A DNA stretch of 55,523 bases from Paludibacter sp. (GCA_028691965.1 JAQUYE010000009.1:1-55523), one strand, 5' to 3'. Shown: positions 8,211-18,210, numbered from the stretch's first letter. The notes: generated from the sequence alone by a model not told the origin. Made by a program: numbers and translations.

Positions 8211-8975
8211 TTAGCTAAATCCTTTTTCTTTAAGTACTTTCAGGGCGGTAGTGTAGCCTAATTGGTAGATTTCATCAGCCTTTTCGGTTTCGAACAGGTT
8301 ATAATCGTAAATATGTTCCGGTTCGATAAGTATATCGCACAGCGCTTTGTCGTTCAGGATGTTCGATCGGAACATAAAGTGATAGGTCCGTAAAGCTACA
8401 TCCATAATTTTCAGCTTGTATTCCGGTGCAGTCAACGGACTTACATTAATACCGATCACCAGTTCGCAGTCCTCCCGGATTGTTGATACCGGAAAGTTTT
8501 TCATCAGCCCACCATCCACATAAAGCTGATTTTTAATCTTCTTTGGTACAAAAAGAACAGGAATACTGCTGGAAGCAATAACGGGTTTCAGTAAATTACC
8601 TTCGTCGAAGATGGCTGATCTTCCTTCGTCGAAATTAGTTGCTACAATCCGGAACGGTATTCTCAATTCTTCGAAGGTTTTGGCAGTAAGTAGTTTGCCC
8701 AGGTAACGTTCGAAACTATTCAAATGAAAGAACCCGCCTTCAGGAACCAGGATCTTTGTCATTTTAAGGAAGCTGACATGTTTGAAGGCTTCCAGTATCT
8801 CGGTTGGCTTGTGCCCATCCGCATATAAGGCTCCCACGATAGCCCCTGCACTAACGCCTGAAATGATTTCAGGCTGTATGTTCAACTCTTCCATTGCCTG
8901 TAAGGCGCCGGCATGGCATAAGCCCCGGATTCCACCTCCACTGAGGGCAACTCCTACTTTGTACTTCTTTTCCAT
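8211..8975 (-). CDS. Patatin-like phospholipase
   Basis: A 254-residue patatin-family acyl hydrolase. It shows the oxyanion-hole glycines SGGGIRG (12-18), nucleophile S42 in GVSAG, and catalytic D154 in DGG. The family cleaves acyl esters of membrane lipids; there is no signal peptide, so it is probably cytoplasmic and membrane-associated. The start at 8975 (MEKKYKV) is chosen because the family pattern begins there; an in-frame start at 9008 would overlap the upstream gene by 26 nt. It follows the second LytTR gene by 7 nt and is probably in its operon. Confidence 0.85.
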   Translation of the reverse strand: MEKKYKVGVALSGGGIRGLCHAGALQAMEELNIQPEIISGVSAGAIVGALYADGHKPTEILEAFKHVSFLKMTKILVPEGGFFHLNSFERYLGKLLTAKTFEELRIPFRIVATNFDEGRSAIFDEGNLLKPVIASSSIPVLFVPKKIKNQLYVDGGLMKNFPVSTIREDCELVIGINVSPLTAPEYKLKIMDVALRTYHFMFRSNILNDKALCDILIEPEHIYDYNLFETEKADEIYQLGYTTALKVLKEKGFS

Positions 8976-8982
8976 TGTTGTG

Positions 8983-9840
8983 TCAGACTGAATAGTGTGA
9001 AAAAGCATGCATAACTGAATCGTAATAGGTCTTGGAGACCGGAATATCGGCTACTTGCGGTACATCCACCTCCATCGTTATACCGTCTTTGGTCTTTTTA
9101 AGTACCTTCACCCGGTCGAGGTTGATGATGTACGAACGGTGACAACGAACCAGCGGTGTATCTTCAATCAGGTTTTGCTCAAACCACTTAAGCGAATTGC
9201 GAATCGGAAAGCGTGAAAGACGCTCTTTGTTAATATAATGGATGGTAGCGTAGTTATCAGCCGATTCGATGTATACCAGATTGTCCAGCTCTAAGGTAAT
9301 TTTAATTTCTCCCTTTTCGTCGGCGAATGCTAAGCGTCTTTTACGGGGAGTTTCAGGGCTGGTCAGGTTTTCGCTTTGCTCTTCCAGAAGTCGCGTCTTT
9401 TCTTTCCACGAAAAATAGAGTAGTGATATACCGTAAGGGAGTAACAACACCAGACTGGTGTTAACAATTGCCTTTTTGAGTATTTCCATGAAGTCGCGGT
9501 TTTCACTACCCTCGGGAACATATTTTGAAAATACAGCAAAGAAAAGCGACATGGAAACGATCTCAGCCACTATCCATCCTGCATACTGAAGGGTGGTAAC
9601 AGGGTTCCGGCGACTGTAATAATGCATAATCACCCGGCTTATTACCACTACCAGCATACCCGTAAGGATGATAAGGCTGGAGAAAAAGAAGTATTTAAAG
9701 TCGGTTATGTCGGGATACCAGTTGCGGGAACCGAATGGTTGAAAAATATTGATAAAGAACAGGGCAAAGAATGCCGTGAACACTATCATGTGGATAGTAT
9801 TGTCTTTCTCTAATAAAAAGGAAGGAATTTTCTTCTCCAC
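8983..9840 (-). CDS. Membrane-anchored LytTR-family regulator (coupled to the patatin gene)
   Basis: A 285-residue protein with four hydrophobic segments in its first 150 residues (about 17-35, 47-68, 83-105, 122-142), a charged linker, then a LytTR domain from about 170 (LDNLVYIESADNYATI, PLVRCHRSYIINLDRVKVL). It has the same architecture as the regulator at 7230-8114 but low overall similarity, so the two are old paralogues rather than a recent duplication. It has its own promoter at 9896-9866 and runs into the patatin gene, its likely target or effector. Confidence 0.85.
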   Translation of the reverse strand: MEKKIPSFLLEKDNTIHMIVFTAFFALFFINIFQPFGSRNWYPDITDFKYFFFSSLIILTGMLVVVISRVIMHYYSRRNPVTTLQYAGWIVAEIVSMSLFFAVFSKYVPEGSENRDFMEILKKAIVNTSLVLLLPYGISLLYFSWKEKTRLLEEQSENLTSPETPRKRRLAFADEKGEIKITLELDNLVYIESADNYATIHYINKERLSRFPIRNSLKWFEQNLIEDTPLVRCHRSYIINLDRVKVLKKTKDGITMEVDVPQVADIPVSKTYYDSVMHAFSHYSV

Positions 9841-9865
9841 GGACTGTATATAATTAATGAACGTG

Positions 9866-9896
9866 CAAAGTTAAACTATTAGGTTGGTCTTTGCAA
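9866..9896 (-). promoter_or_regulatory. Bacteroidota promoter of the LytTR-patatin operon
   Basis: Minus strand: TTG (9896-9894), 20-bp spacer, TAACTTTG (9873-9866). The predicted start near 9859 gives a leader of about 19 nt. Confidence 0.6.
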
Positions 9897-10043
9897 TAGA
9901 ATACATTTCTTGTTGGTTATTTCGCCCCTCATAGATTATTTTCGCCCCTAATAAGCAGGCTACATCCCTTCACAGGACTATTCAGAAGGTATATTTTACC
10001 CTTTATGTCAACTGCCTTTTCTTTGCACAAAAAAGAATTCGAC

Positions 10044-11162
10044 ATGAGTTATTCTGCACGTTATCAGGAACTAGCCGCCGAATTGACGGACCGACAAGCA
10101 AAGGAGATAAGTCCGTCAGGTATCTGTGTGAACTACCTGCCCTTTCAAAGCAGTACTCCCCAGGAGGAAGATGAAGTGAAAGTATCTCGTTTTTTAAACG
10201 AACGAGTACATGAGAATCAACAATTTGATTATCCTGTCTTTTATAATCGAAAAAAACCCGTTCAGGATGAAGCAATCATTCTGCTACACGGATTGAACGA
10301 ACGCAGCTGGAATAAATATTACACATGGGCCGAAGCGCTTTGTGAACGTACAGGTAAAGCTGTTATTCTTTTTCCTATTGCCTATCATGTAAACCGGTCT
10401 CCGGCTGCATGGCTTGATCCGCGTGAACTTTCCCCCCTCCTTCAGCAACGTAAACTTCGTAATGGCTATGACCGCTTGCTGAGTGTTGCGAATGTGACGC
10501 TGAGTGAACGCCTGAGTGAACAGCCGATTCGTTTTTTTACATCCGGACTACAAACCTACAAAGACCTGGTTAAGTTGTATACGGAAATAAGTGACGGACG
10601 GATTCCTTTCTTTAAAGAGAATTGTCGTATTGATGTGTTTGCCTATTCTATCGGCGCCTTTTTAGCACAGATTTTATTTCTTTCGGAAGAAACACTTTTC
10701 TCTGCCTCCCGTTTATTTATGTTTTGCGGAGGGAGCATTTTCAGTGCTATGTATGGAGGGTCGCGTAGTATAATGGATAGTACTAGTTACCATAAACTGT
10801 ATGATTATTACCTGAAGGATTTCTCCCTTGAGGAGGCCGGGAGAATAACAGGAACCAAACTGGCGCGGATATTTCATAGCATGATTGCTCCCTTTCACCT
10901 GACAGACTATCGCCTGCAGCTGTTTCAGGCTATGAGCGACAGGATAGGAGGTGTTTCGTTGCAACGCGACTCAGTGATTCCTTATTCGGGGGTACAGGAA
11001 GCTATGGGGAATGAGTTGGCCGGAAAATTAGTGCAGCTATTGGATTTTCCCTATGGATATTGTCATGAAAATCCGTTCCCCATTGTTAAGGAAAACACTG
11101 AAGAAGTGGACAGGGCATTTAGTAAAATATTTAATTTAGCATCCGGATTTCTTGCTTGCTGA
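10044..11162 (+). CDS. DUF6051-like alpha/beta-hydrolase
   Basis: A protein of about 372 residues with an alpha/beta-hydrolase layout: strand and oxyanion HG in IILLHGLNERSW, nucleophile elbow AYSIGAF (Ala replaces the first Gly of GxSxG), and a late His in YGYCHENPF. There is no signal peptide or membrane segment, so it is probably cytoplasmic. It resembles the Bacteroidota DUF6051 family, substrate unknown. The ATG at 10044 is preferred over 10005 because a promoter-like TTTCTTTG (10018-10025) lies between them and would leave the upstream start outside the transcript. Confidence 0.65.
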   Translation: MSYSARYQELAAELTDRQAKEISPSGICVNYLPFQSSTPQEEDEVKVSRFLNERVHENQQFDYPVFYNRKKPVQDEAIILLHGLNERSWNKYYTWAEALCERTGKAVILFPIAYHVNRSPAAWLDPRELSPLLQQRKLRNGYDRLLSVANVTLSERLSEQPIRFFTSGLQTYKDLVKLYTEISDGRIPFFKENCRIDVFAYSIGAFLAQILFLSEETLFSASRLFMFCGGSIFSAMYGGSRSIMDSTSYHKLYDYYLKDFSLEEAGRITGTKLARIFHSMIAPFHLTDYRLQLFQAMSDRIGGVSLQRDSVIPYSGVQEAMGNELAGKLVQLLDFPYGYCHENPFPIVKENTEEVDRAFSKIFNLASGFLAC

Positions 11163-11170
11163 TAAATCTG

Positions 11171-11178
11171 TATATTTG
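11171..11178 (+). promoter_or_regulatory. Promoter -7 box of the zinc metalloprotease gene
   Basis: TATATTTG at 11171-11178 fits the TAnnTTTG box, with a T-run about 20 bp upstream. It overlaps the 3' end of the hydrolase gene and places transcription start just upstream of the ATG at 11210. Confidence 0.5.
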
Positions 11179-11209
11179 CAACTTTAAATTTTTAGCAAAG
11201 TATAGATCT

Positions 11210-13723
11210 ATGAATAAGCTCTTAAGTATTGTTCTCGTCTGCAGCATGCTGTTTCCTTCGGTTGATGCAGTCTCGGCCGGCAAATCCATTTTCAGGAAAA
11301 AGGTAAAAAAAGAAGCCATAGTTGCTAAACCCACTCCTAAACCTGCACCGACAAAGGGTCCCAAACCTTATTCGGAAGTAATAACTTCAAAAGCGAAAAC
11401 AAGTTCGGGCTTTATGAAGGTGCATCAGGTAGATCAGAATTACTTTTTTGAAATTCCGGATTCCATTCTTCAGCAGGATTTGTTGGTGGTTGGTCGTATT
11501 GCCAAAGCACCGGTAATGGCTCAACGTGCTTTTGTCGGCTATGCCGGCGATTATATTGGCGAGAATGTTATTCGCTTTGAGCTGGGAAAAGACGACCGCG
11601 TTTTGTTGCGTACCATCTCTTATACAGAACGGGCATCAGATTCAACAGGGATGTATCTTTCGGTTCTGAATTCAAATGTACAGTCGATCATGGGTATGTT
11701 TGAAGTGAAAGCCTACCGTAAAGATACTGTGAGCGGAAAGCAATCGGTTGTAATCGATGTAACCGACTTCATTAAAAGTGAGAATACAGTGCTTTATTTC
11801 GATGATCGTGTAAAGAAGGCCCTTTCTATCGGGAATCAGCTGAACGACCGCTCGTATATCGACGGGGTAAAGGCTTTCCCGAAAAGTGTTGAAATAAGAT
11901 CGGTTAAAACATTTACCAACCGACCGGCGAATCCTAATGCAAGGGTTGCCGATCCTTCGACTTTTGAGTTGAACTCTTCGGTAATCCTCTTACCCAAAGT
12001 TCCAATGAAACCAAGGTACTATGATCCGCGTGTAGGGTATTTTACCACCCGCTATACCGATTATGATAAGAATCCTCAGGGCATCGAACGTGTTGCTATG
12101 ATTACGCGCTGGCGCCTCGAACCTAAAGAGGAAGACCTGGAGAAATACCTGGCCGGTGAATTGGTTGAGCCTGAAAAGCCTATCGTATACTACATCGATC
12201 CTACTACTCCAAAGAAGTGGGTGCCCTACCTGATACAGGGAGTAAACGACTGGCAGAAAGCATTTGAGAAGGCAGGCTTTAAGAATGCAATTTATGCGCT
12301 CGAAGCTCCCAACGATTCAACCTGGACGATTGAATCGGCCCTGCATTCGGCTATTGTTTACAAACCTTCATCTGTGCCCAATGCCAGCGGTCCGCACGTG
12401 CACGATCCCCGCAGTGGTGAGATCCTTGAGTCGCATATCAACTGGTACCACAACGTGATGAGCTTGCTTCATCACTGGTACTTCATACAAGCCGGTCCCT
12501 ACGATCCACGGGCGCGTTCGATGAAGTACGATGACGAATTGATGGGACGATTAATTCGCTTTGTTTCGTCGCACGAAGTAGGCCATACGCTTGGTTTGCG
12601 TCATAATTTCGGTGCGTCGGCTACTGTTCCCGTCGAAAAGCTCCGCGATCGCAATTGGCTGTCCGAAAATCACCATACTCCGTCAATGATGGACTATGCC
12701 CGCTTTAATTATGTAGCTCAACCGGAGGATTCGGTGCCTGAAAGAGGGATTATCCCCGAAATAGGAATGTACGATGAGTGGTCGATTCAATGGGGATATT
12801 CTTATCTGCCCCGCTTCGAAACTGCTGCTGATGAAGTCCCATATATGCAGGAATGGGTAACTCGTAAGCTAAAAGAAGATCCGCGTTATGCATTCGGAAC
12901 GGAAACCGATCCCAACGATCCGCGTAATCAGAATGAAGATTTGGGTGATAATGCCATGAAGGCCGGTGCGTATGGAATTAAGAACCTGCAACGGATTATT
13001 CCTGAGCTGCTCGACTGGACACGCGAACCAAATAAAGATTATGAGAATGCCCGTGTAATGTACAACGAGGTGGTGGGACAGTTTAACCGTTATATGGGTC
13101 ATGTCGCTAAAAACGTGGCGGGCATTTACACCACTCCAAAAATGGTAGAAGAACAGGGCCTTGTAACTGAACACGTACCTGCATCCATTCAGAAGGAAGC
13201 GATGTACTTCCTGAATAAGCAACTGTTCACCACTCCGATGTGGTTGTCCAACCGCGAACTGGTGGGTAAAGCCGGGGTCGATCCGATTGCAAGTATTGCT
13301 GCAGTTCAACGAAACATCCTCAACCGGCTTATCAGTCGTGCCACCTTCGATAAGTTAATTATGAATGAAAGTCTGAACGGAAAGGATGCCTATACTGCCA
13401 TGCAGTTGATGGCGGATCTTAAGAAGGCGGTGTTTACAGAAATGAATACAGGCCGACCTGTCGATGTATACCGCCGGAATCTCCAGAAGAACTACGTGAA
13501 TGCGTTGATGACCGTGCTTAACGGTACCTTGTCTAATTCGACCGCAACGCCGGTCGACCGCACCGCTGTAGTGCTATCTGATGCAACGGCTATAGCACGT
13601 GCTCATCTTGCCACATTGCGTACGGATATGATTGGTGCTTCACTTACCGCAACCGGTATTACCCGGGCTCACTTTCAGGATCTGGCTGCTGTCATAGAAG
13701 AGGTGCTGCAGCTCAGGAACTAG
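11210..13723 (+). CDS. Secreted zinc-dependent metalloprotease (DUF5117/Met_zincin type)
   Basis: A 837-residue protein starting at MNKLLSIVLVCSML, a signal peptide; the frame is open upstream to 11156, but that would hide the signal sequence and overlap the promoter. The N-terminal half matches the large propeptide-like region of Bacteroidota DUF5117/DUF5118 proteases. The catalytic region has the metzincin zinc motif HEVGHTLGLRH at about 455-465, followed by a Met-turn-like PSMMDYARFNY. It should be periplasmic or surface-exposed and cleave protein or peptide substrates. Monocistronic, ending at a strong bidirectional terminator shared with hisS. Confidence 0.88.
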   Translation: MNKLLSIVLVCSMLFPSVDAVSAGKSIFRKKVKKEAIVAKPTPKPAPTKGPKPYSEVITSKAKTSSGFMKVHQVDQNYFFEIPDSILQQDLLVVGRIAKAPVMAQRAFVGYAGDYIGENVIRFELGKDDRVLLRTISYTERASDSTGMYLSVLNSNVQSIMGMFEVKAYRKDTVSGKQSVVIDVTDFIKSENTVLYFDDRVKKALSIGNQLNDRSYIDGVKAFPKSVEIRSVKTFTNRPANPNARVADPSTFELNSSVILLPKVPMKPRYYDPRVGYFTTRYTDYDKNPQGIERVAMITRWRLEPKEEDLEKYLAGELVEPEKPIVYYIDPTTPKKWVPYLIQGVNDWQKAFEKAGFKNAIYALEAPNDSTWTIESALHSAIVYKPSSVPNASGPHVHDPRSGEILESHINWYHNVMSLLHHWYFIQAGPYDPRARSMKYDDELMGRLIRFVSSHEVGHTLGLRHNFGASATVPVEKLRDRNWLSENHHTPSMMDYARFNYVAQPEDSVPERGIIPEIGMYDEWSIQWGYSYLPRFETAADEVPYMQEWVTRKLKEDPRYAFGTETDPNDPRNQNEDLGDNAMKAGAYGIKNLQRIIPELLDWTREPNKDYENARVMYNEVVGQFNRYMGHVAKNVAGIYTTPKMVEEQGLVTEHVPASIQKEAMYFLNKQLFTTPMWLSNRELVGKAGVDPIASIAAVQRNILNRLISRATFDKLIMNESLNGKDAYTAMQLMADLKKAVFTEMNTGRPVDVYRRNLQKNYVNALMTVLNGTLSNSTATPVDRTAVVLSDATAIARAHLATLRTDMIGASLTATGITRAHFQDLAAVIEEVLQLRN

Positions 13724-13728
13724 AACCT

Positions 13729-13768
13729 AAAAAAGAATCCCGGAAAGTAACTTCCGGGATTCTTTTTT
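13729..13768. terminator. Bidirectional terminator between the metalloprotease and hisS
   Basis: A 17-bp stem including GAATCCCGGAA/TTCCGGGATTC around a 6-nt loop, with A-runs on the left and T-runs on the right, so it can stop transcription from both sides of this convergent pair. Confidence 0.85.
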
Positions 13769-13786
13769 ATATAGCCAATACGCACC

Positions 13787-15154
13787 TTACTCTGCATTGC
13801 CTAAAGTGGCAATCAATTCTTCACGACTCACCAGTTGTTGCTGTCCGGATTTCATATCCTTGAGCATTACCTTGCCGGCAATCATTTCGGTTTCTCCAAC
13901 GATAGCTACAAACGGAATCTTCTTTCCGTCTGCGTAGCTCATTTGTTTTTTCATCTTAGCAGGTTCCGGATATACTTCAGTATTGATACCCAATTTACGG
14001 AGTTGTGCTGCCCATGCTAAACAGTAGTTAAGTTCTTTCCATCCAAAACTAACAAAAAGCAAGCGGGTCTGTTCCGCTGATGTCTCCGGATAAAGCTCCA
14101 GCTGGTTTAATACGTCGTAGATGCGGTCGGCTCCAAAGGAAATCCCCACGCCCGAAACACCTTCCATTCCAAATACACCCGTCAGGTTGTCGTAACGACC
14201 ACCGCCGGTAATACTTCCTATTTGTACATCCAGGGCTTTAACTTCAAAGATGGCACCCGTATAATAATTTAATCCACGCGCTAAGGTCAGATCCAGTTCG
14301 ATGGGAGTATCAATCTTCATCGTTTCGCAAAGTCCGATAATCGTACTAATCTCCTCTATTCCTTTCAACCCAATTTCCGAACCCGCCAATACAGATTTCA
14401 ATTGTTCCAGCTTTTCGGCATTGGTTCCGCTAAGCAGCAATATAGGCTGAAGTAGCGCGATGGCTTCTTTTGATATTCCCTTTGATGCTATTTCCTCATT
14501 CACCTTTTCAAGTCCGATCTTGTCGAGTTTATCGATGGCCACCGTTATATCCGTAATCTTTTCAGCCTCGCCAATCATCTCAGCGATACCCGAAAGTATT
14601 TTCCGGTTGTTCAGTTTAAGTACTACCCGTATGTTGAGGCGACGATACACTTCGTCGACAATCTGGATAAGTTCCAGTTCGTTGAGTAATGAGTCGCTAC
14701 CCACCACATCCACATCACATTGGTAGAACTCGCGGTACCTGCCTTTTTGGGGACGGTCGGCACGCCATACCGGTTGAATCTGATAGCGTTTAAAGGGAAA
14801 GCTAATTTTGTCGCGGTTTTGTACCACAAAGCGGGCAAAAGGTACAGTCAGGTCGTACCGCAAGCCTTTCTCACTGATTTTACCTGTAAGTTGCAGACTG
14901 CTTAATGTGCTTAGTTCCCCCTCGGGAACCTGATTCAGGAAGTCGCCCGAATTCAGAATTTTAAAAAGCAGCTTATCTCCTTCTTCTCCGTATTTGCCCA
15001 TCAGGGTACTCAGGTTTTCCATAGCAGGGGTTTCAATCTGCTGAAAACCGTACAGTCTGAATACTTCCTTAATGGTATCAAAGATATAATTGCGATTGGC
15101 CATTTCCAATGGCGTAAAGTCGCGTGTTCCTTTAGGAATCGATGGTTTTTGCAT
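13787..15154 (-). CDS. hisS: Histidyl-tRNA synthetase
   Basis: Class II aminoacyl-tRNA synthetase charging tRNA-His. Visible are the N-terminal KGTRDFTP, motif 2 around [11 protein letters not shown]...REFYQCD, the histidine-binding [19 protein letters not shown] and motif 3 [15 protein letters not shown]; the C-terminal anticodon-binding domain starts near residue 360. The ATG at 15154 (MQKPSIPKG) gives 455 residues, a normal length, and is preferred to 15178. It overlaps the end of waaA by 23 nt, so the two are co-transcribed. Confidence 0.96.
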   Translation of the reverse strand: MQKPSIPKGTRDFTPLEMANRNYIFDTIKEVFRLYGFQQIETPAMENLSTLMGKYGEEGDKLLFKILNSGDFLNQVPEGELSTLSSLQLTGKISEKGLRYDLTVPFARFVVQNRDKISFPFKRYQIQPVWRADRPQKGRYREFYQCDVDVVGSDSLLNELELIQIVDEVYRRLNIRVVLKLNNRKILSGIAEMIGEAEKITDITVAIDKLDKIGLEKVNEEIASKGISKEAIALLQPILLLSGTNAEKLEQLKSVLAGSEIGLKGIEEISTIIGLCETMKIDTPIELDLTLARGLNYYTGAIFEVKALDVQIGSITGGGRYDNLTGVFGMEGVSGVGISFGADRIYDVLNQLELYPETSAEQTRLLFVSFGWKELNYCLAWAAQLRKLGINTEVYPEPAKMKKQMSYADGKKIPFVAIVGETEMIAGKVMLKDMKSGQQQLVSREELIATLGNAE

Positions 15155-16388
15155 ATAAATCGTTCGTAAGTTGTTCAATAATCAACGCACTTGCTCCTGT
15201 GTTGCGTTTCACGTAGTCGCCGGCAATTTTACCTGCCCTGGTGTCGTCGTGCAAGCGATGGAAACAATCGCGTAATTCGTCATAATCAGCAATTGAAAAG
15301 CCGGCACCCAGTTTAATAAGGTCGGCAGCTTCCCTGAATTTATGCCATGCCGGTCCGAATACCACCGGTACCTCCCATACTGCAGCTTCGAGCGTATTGT
15401 GGATTCCCACCCCAAAACCTCCACCTATATAAGCTATTGTGGCGTATTGGTAAATCGACGAAAGCATGCCAATGGTATCTATCACCAGGCAATTCGTGTT
15501 TGCGGTAGCATCCCCGTTCAGTCGGGTATAGCGCAGGCTCTCCGGGAATTTCTTGCTGATACCCTGCAGGTGTGCCTCGTTAATTTCGTGAGGCACCAGG
15601 ATTAATTTGGTATCCGGATGTTCCTGTATATAACGGGCCAGCAACTCTTCATCGGCAGGCCAGCTGCTACCAGCCACAATCACACTATCGCTCTTCCCAA
15701 TAAACCTTTCCACCAGTGGAAAAGATTTTGCTGAAGTTGCCAGTGCAGCTACACGATCGAACCGGGTATCACCGGCTACCTGTGCCTGCTGAACCTTAAA
15801 TTCGTTTAACAGCTGCAGCGATTGTTCGTCCTGTACATAAATCTTTCGGAAGCTATTCAGCAATCGGAGGTACCAACCACCATAGGATTTAAAAAAGAGC
15901 TGATTGCTACGAAAGATAGCAGAAAACGAATAGACGGGAATGCCGCGGCGTTCAAGTTCCGATAAGTAATGAGCCCAGAATTCGTATTTGATAAACAGGG
16001 CTGCCTTTACATTCACACTATTCAATAGCTTTACGGCGTTTGAACGGGTATCGGCTGGTAAGTAACAAATCACATCAGCCCCTGCATATGATTTTCTGAT
16101 TTCATAACCCGAAGGTGAAAAGAAAGTCAATAAGATGGGAAGTTCAGGGTGTTTTACCTTCAGTGCTTCCAGAACAGGGCGACCTTGCTCAAACTCGCCG
16201 AGTGAGGCTGCGTGAAACCACACATAGGATAGGTTGGGATTCACCTTCGTCTCCAGAATGCTGAAGGATTTTTTTCTTCCTTTACGCAGCAAAGCAGCCT
16301 TTTCATTAAACGGAGAGGCTAACGCTATGGCAGCACTGTAAAGTGCAATCCCGGTAGTGTAAACTATGTTACTGATCAACGCCGGCAT
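15132..16388 (-). CDS. waaA: 3-deoxy-D-manno-octulosonic acid (Kdo) transferase
   Basis: A 418-residue GT30-family enzyme that adds Kdo to lipid A precursors at the inner membrane. Its N-terminal membrane segment (3-25) and the motifs [38 protein letters not shown] and [19 protein letters not shown] are diagnostic. It confirms a Gram-negative, lipopolysaccharide-bearing host. It lies downstream of the rpsO terminator and overlaps hisS at its 3' end. Confidence 0.95.
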   Translation of the reverse strand: MPALISNIVYTTGIALYSAAIALASPFNEKAALLRKGRKKSFSILETKVNPNLSYVWFHAASLGEFEQGRPVLEALKVKHPELPILLTFFSPSGYEIRKSYAGADVICYLPADTRSNAVKLLNSVNVKAALFIKYEFWAHYLSELERRGIPVYSFSAIFRSNQLFFKSYGGWYLRLLNSFRKIYVQDEQSLQLLNEFKVQQAQVAGDTRFDRVAALATSAKSFPLVERFIGKSDSVIVAGSSWPADEELLARYIQEHPDTKLILVPHEINEAHLQGISKKFPESLRYTRLNGDATANTNCLVIDTIGMLSSIYQYATIAYIGGGFGVGIHNTLEAAVWEVPVVFGPAWHKFREAADLIKLGAGFSIADYDELRDCFHRLHDDTRAGKIAGDYVKRNTGASALIIEQLTNDLYAKTIDS

Positions 16389-16412
16389 ACGATAAAAAAT
16401 TGTTTGTTAAAC

Positions 16413-16449
16413 AAAAAAGGCATCTCAAATAGTTGAAACGCCTTTTTTA
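16413..16449 (-). terminator. Rho-independent terminator after rpsO
   Basis: The outer stem AAAAAAGGC/GCCTTTTTT with a second inner pairing TCAA/TTGA forms a hairpin followed by a U-run on the minus strand, just after the rpsO stop codon. Confidence 0.75.
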
Positions 16450-16466
16450 TGAGATCAGGGCTGAAA

Positions 16467-16736
16467 TTACTTTCTGATACCTAATTCCTTAATGATAGAA
16501 CGGTAACGTTCGATATCTTTTTTCTTCAAATAATCCAGTAAGCGGCGGCGTTTACCTACCAGCATCACCAGTGAACGTTCAGTTGCGAAGTCTTTTTTGT
16601 TGATCTTCAAGTGTTCAGTAAGGTGATTAATACGGAAGGAAAATAATGCTACCTGTGCTTCGGGAGAACCGGTGTCGGTTGTGCCTTTGCCGTAGGTTGA
16701 GAAAAGCTCTTGCTTTTTTTCAGCTGTTAAATACAT
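16467..16736 (-). CDS. rpsO: 30S ribosomal protein S15
   Basis: An 89-residue S15 of standard length with DTGSPEAQVALFSFRINHLTEHL, and KRRRLLDYLKKKD near the C-terminus. It binds the central domain of 16S rRNA. It is transcribed alone from the promoter at 16838-16807 and has a leader of about 64 nt, where S15 autoregulation commonly acts; no specific pseudoknot was verified. Confidence 0.97.
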   Translation of the reverse strand: MYLTAEKKQELFSTYGKGTTDTGSPEAQVALFSFRINHLTEHLKINKKDFATERSLVMLVGKRRRLLDYLKKKDIERYRSIIKELGIRK

Positions 16737-16806
16737 GTTTGTGATTGGGTTATGTTAATAAATAGAGATCGAGCCATTACAACTCTCCTTCATTTTTTCT
16801 AGCGTG

Positions 16807-16838
16807 CAAAGATAAATAATAATCCTTAATCCGACAAA
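16807..16838 (-). promoter_or_regulatory. Bacteroidota promoter of rpsO
   Basis: Minus strand: TTTG (16838-16835), 20-bp spacer, TATCTTTG (16814-16807). It sits at the 5' edge of the region just before the mnmD stop codon. Confidence 0.65.
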
Positions 16839-17504
16839 TTATTTTTTAATTCCCCGTAAGATATGTCGCTTGCCCGGTGGTCCCTGCAGTTTTTCGACTT
16901 CAAAGCCTGCTGCTATCATTGCTCTGCGCACATCACCCTTCGAGCAATAGGTGGTAATTACTGCCTGGTTGTTACAGTGACCGGCAAGGTGGCGAAAGCG
17001 CTCTTCTGTCCACATCTCCGGTTGCCGATCGGGCGAGAAGGCGTCGAAGTAGATGCAGTCAAACATCCTATCGGCCTTGTACTGTGTGAAGTCGCATTCA
17101 GTTTTGGTGAGGTGGAAATCGGGCGTGATCGCTACTTCCCGGTTCCACGCACAACTGTGAAGAAGTCGGAATAGGTCGCGATCGGTCGGCCCCGAATAAT
17201 TCAACTGATTGGTAAGTTCGGGTGAGAGCGGGTACTTTTCCAGGCTATGATAGTGAATGGTTAAGCCACTGTTTCGACCTTCGAGTAACGAAAGCCATGC
17301 GTTCAATCCGGTTCCGAAACCTACTTCGAGTATCGTTATTTCCTTTTTAGGGAGAAAGCGTAAACCCTGTTCAATGAAGATATGCTGTGACTCCTGCACT
17401 GCCCCGAACGAGGAATGATAGGTTTCGCCGGTTCGACTGTCGCAGAGCGAATGCGAACCATCCCCGGTAAGTAGGGGAGTGGGTTGTTCGGATGCGGCGT
17501 GCAT
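16839..17504 (-). CDS. mnmD: tRNA 5-(aminomethyl)-2-thiouridine methyltransferase MnmD
   Basis: A 221-residue SAM-dependent methyltransferase of the DUF752/MnmD type, completing mnm5s2U at the wobble position of certain tRNAs. Motifs: VGFGTGLNAWLSLL (SAM binding), YHSLEKYPLSPEL, and DAFSPDRQPEMWTEE, a hallmark of the family. It corresponds to the methyltransferase half of MnmC without the oxidase domain, as is usual in Bacteroidota. No strong promoter seen; the rubrerythrin terminator lies immediately upstream. Confidence 0.9.
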   Translation of the reverse strand: MHAASEQPTPLLTGDGSHSLCDSRTGETYHSSFGAVQESQHIFIEQGLRFLPKKEITILEVGFGTGLNAWLSLLEGRNSGLTIHYHSLEKYPLSPELTNQLNYSGPTDRDLFRLLHSCAWNREVAITPDFHLTKTECDFTQYKADRMFDCIYFDAFSPDRQPEMWTEERFRHLAGHCNNQAVITTYCSKGDVRRAMIAAGFEVEKLQGPPGKRHILRGIKK

Positions 17505-17518
17505 TGTTCTTAGTGGTT

Positions 17519-17551
17519 TAAAACAACAGCCGCAACATGTGCTGCGGCTGT
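17519..17551 (-). terminator. Terminator after rubrerythrin
   Basis: ACAGCCGCA/TGCGGCTGT, a 9-bp GC-rich stem with an 8-nt loop; the minus-strand transcript continues into TTGTTTT. Confidence 0.75.
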
Positions 17552-17574
17552 CAGGTGTCTACAGGTCTATAAAA

Positions 17575-18150
17575 TCAATAGTTGTTCTTTTTTTCTTCGA
17601 AATAGGCCTGGTCGTGCAGACAAGCAGGGCAGGGTTTAGGTGCTTTCTTGCCTTTGTGGATATATCCACAGTTACGGCATTGCCATTCAATTTCTTCTTC
17701 GCGTTCGAATACTTTTTCTGCTTCTACGCGTTCCAGTAATTTACGGTAGCGACTTTCGTGTTCTGCTTCTACTTCAGCAATTTTACGAAATGCAACTGCT
17801 ACCTGTTTAAAACCTTCCTGGTCGGCAATGTCGGCAAATTTCGGATAATCAACTGCCCACTCTTCGTGTTCGCCCATTGCTGCTGCCAACAAGTTTTCGG
17901 CAGTTGTGCCCACTATTCCTGCAGGATAAGAAGCAGTAATCTCTACCATTCCGCCTTCCAGAAATTTGAAGAAACGTTTAGCATGTTCTTTTTCTTGCTC
18001 TGCGGTTTCCATAAATACACCCGAGATCTGCTCAAAGCCTTCTTTCTTAGCCTGTTTTGCAAACATAGTGTAACGCATACGTGCCTGACTTTCGCCTGCA
18101 AATGCTGTCAGCAGGTTTTTTTCAGTTTGAGTTCCTTTAATTGAAGCCAT
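17575..18150 (-). CDS. rbr: Rubrerythrin
   Basis: A 191-residue non-haem iron peroxidase protecting anaerobes against hydrogen peroxide. The N-terminal ferritin-like diiron domain carries ligands in GESQARMRY, EQEKEHAKR and EVEAEHESRY. The C-terminal rubredoxin domain has CRNCGYIHKG and CPACLHDQ. Length and order are standard. The minus-strand box TATCTTTG (18210-18203) is the likely promoter; a peroxide- or Fur-type operator was not identified. Confidence 0.95.
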   Translation of the reverse strand: MASIKGTQTEKNLLTAFAGESQARMRYTMFAKQAKKEGFEQISGVFMETAEQEKEHAKRFFKFLEGGMVEITASYPAGIVGTTAENLLAAAMGEHEEWAVDYPKFADIADQEGFKQVAVAFRKIAEVEAEHESRYRKLLERVEAEKVFEREEEIEWQCRNCGYIHKGKKAPKPCPACLHDQAYFEEKKNNY

Positions 18151-18202
18151 TTTATTAAACTGTTTAAGGATGAATATTTATTTCATTTTTAACTTAGTCC
18201 TA

Positions 18203-18210
18203 CAAAGATA
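18203..18210 (-). promoter_or_regulatory. Promoter -7 box of rubrerythrin
   Basis: TATCTTTG on the minus strand, about 53 nt upstream of the start codon; no good -33 TTG at the usual distance. Confidence 0.45.
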
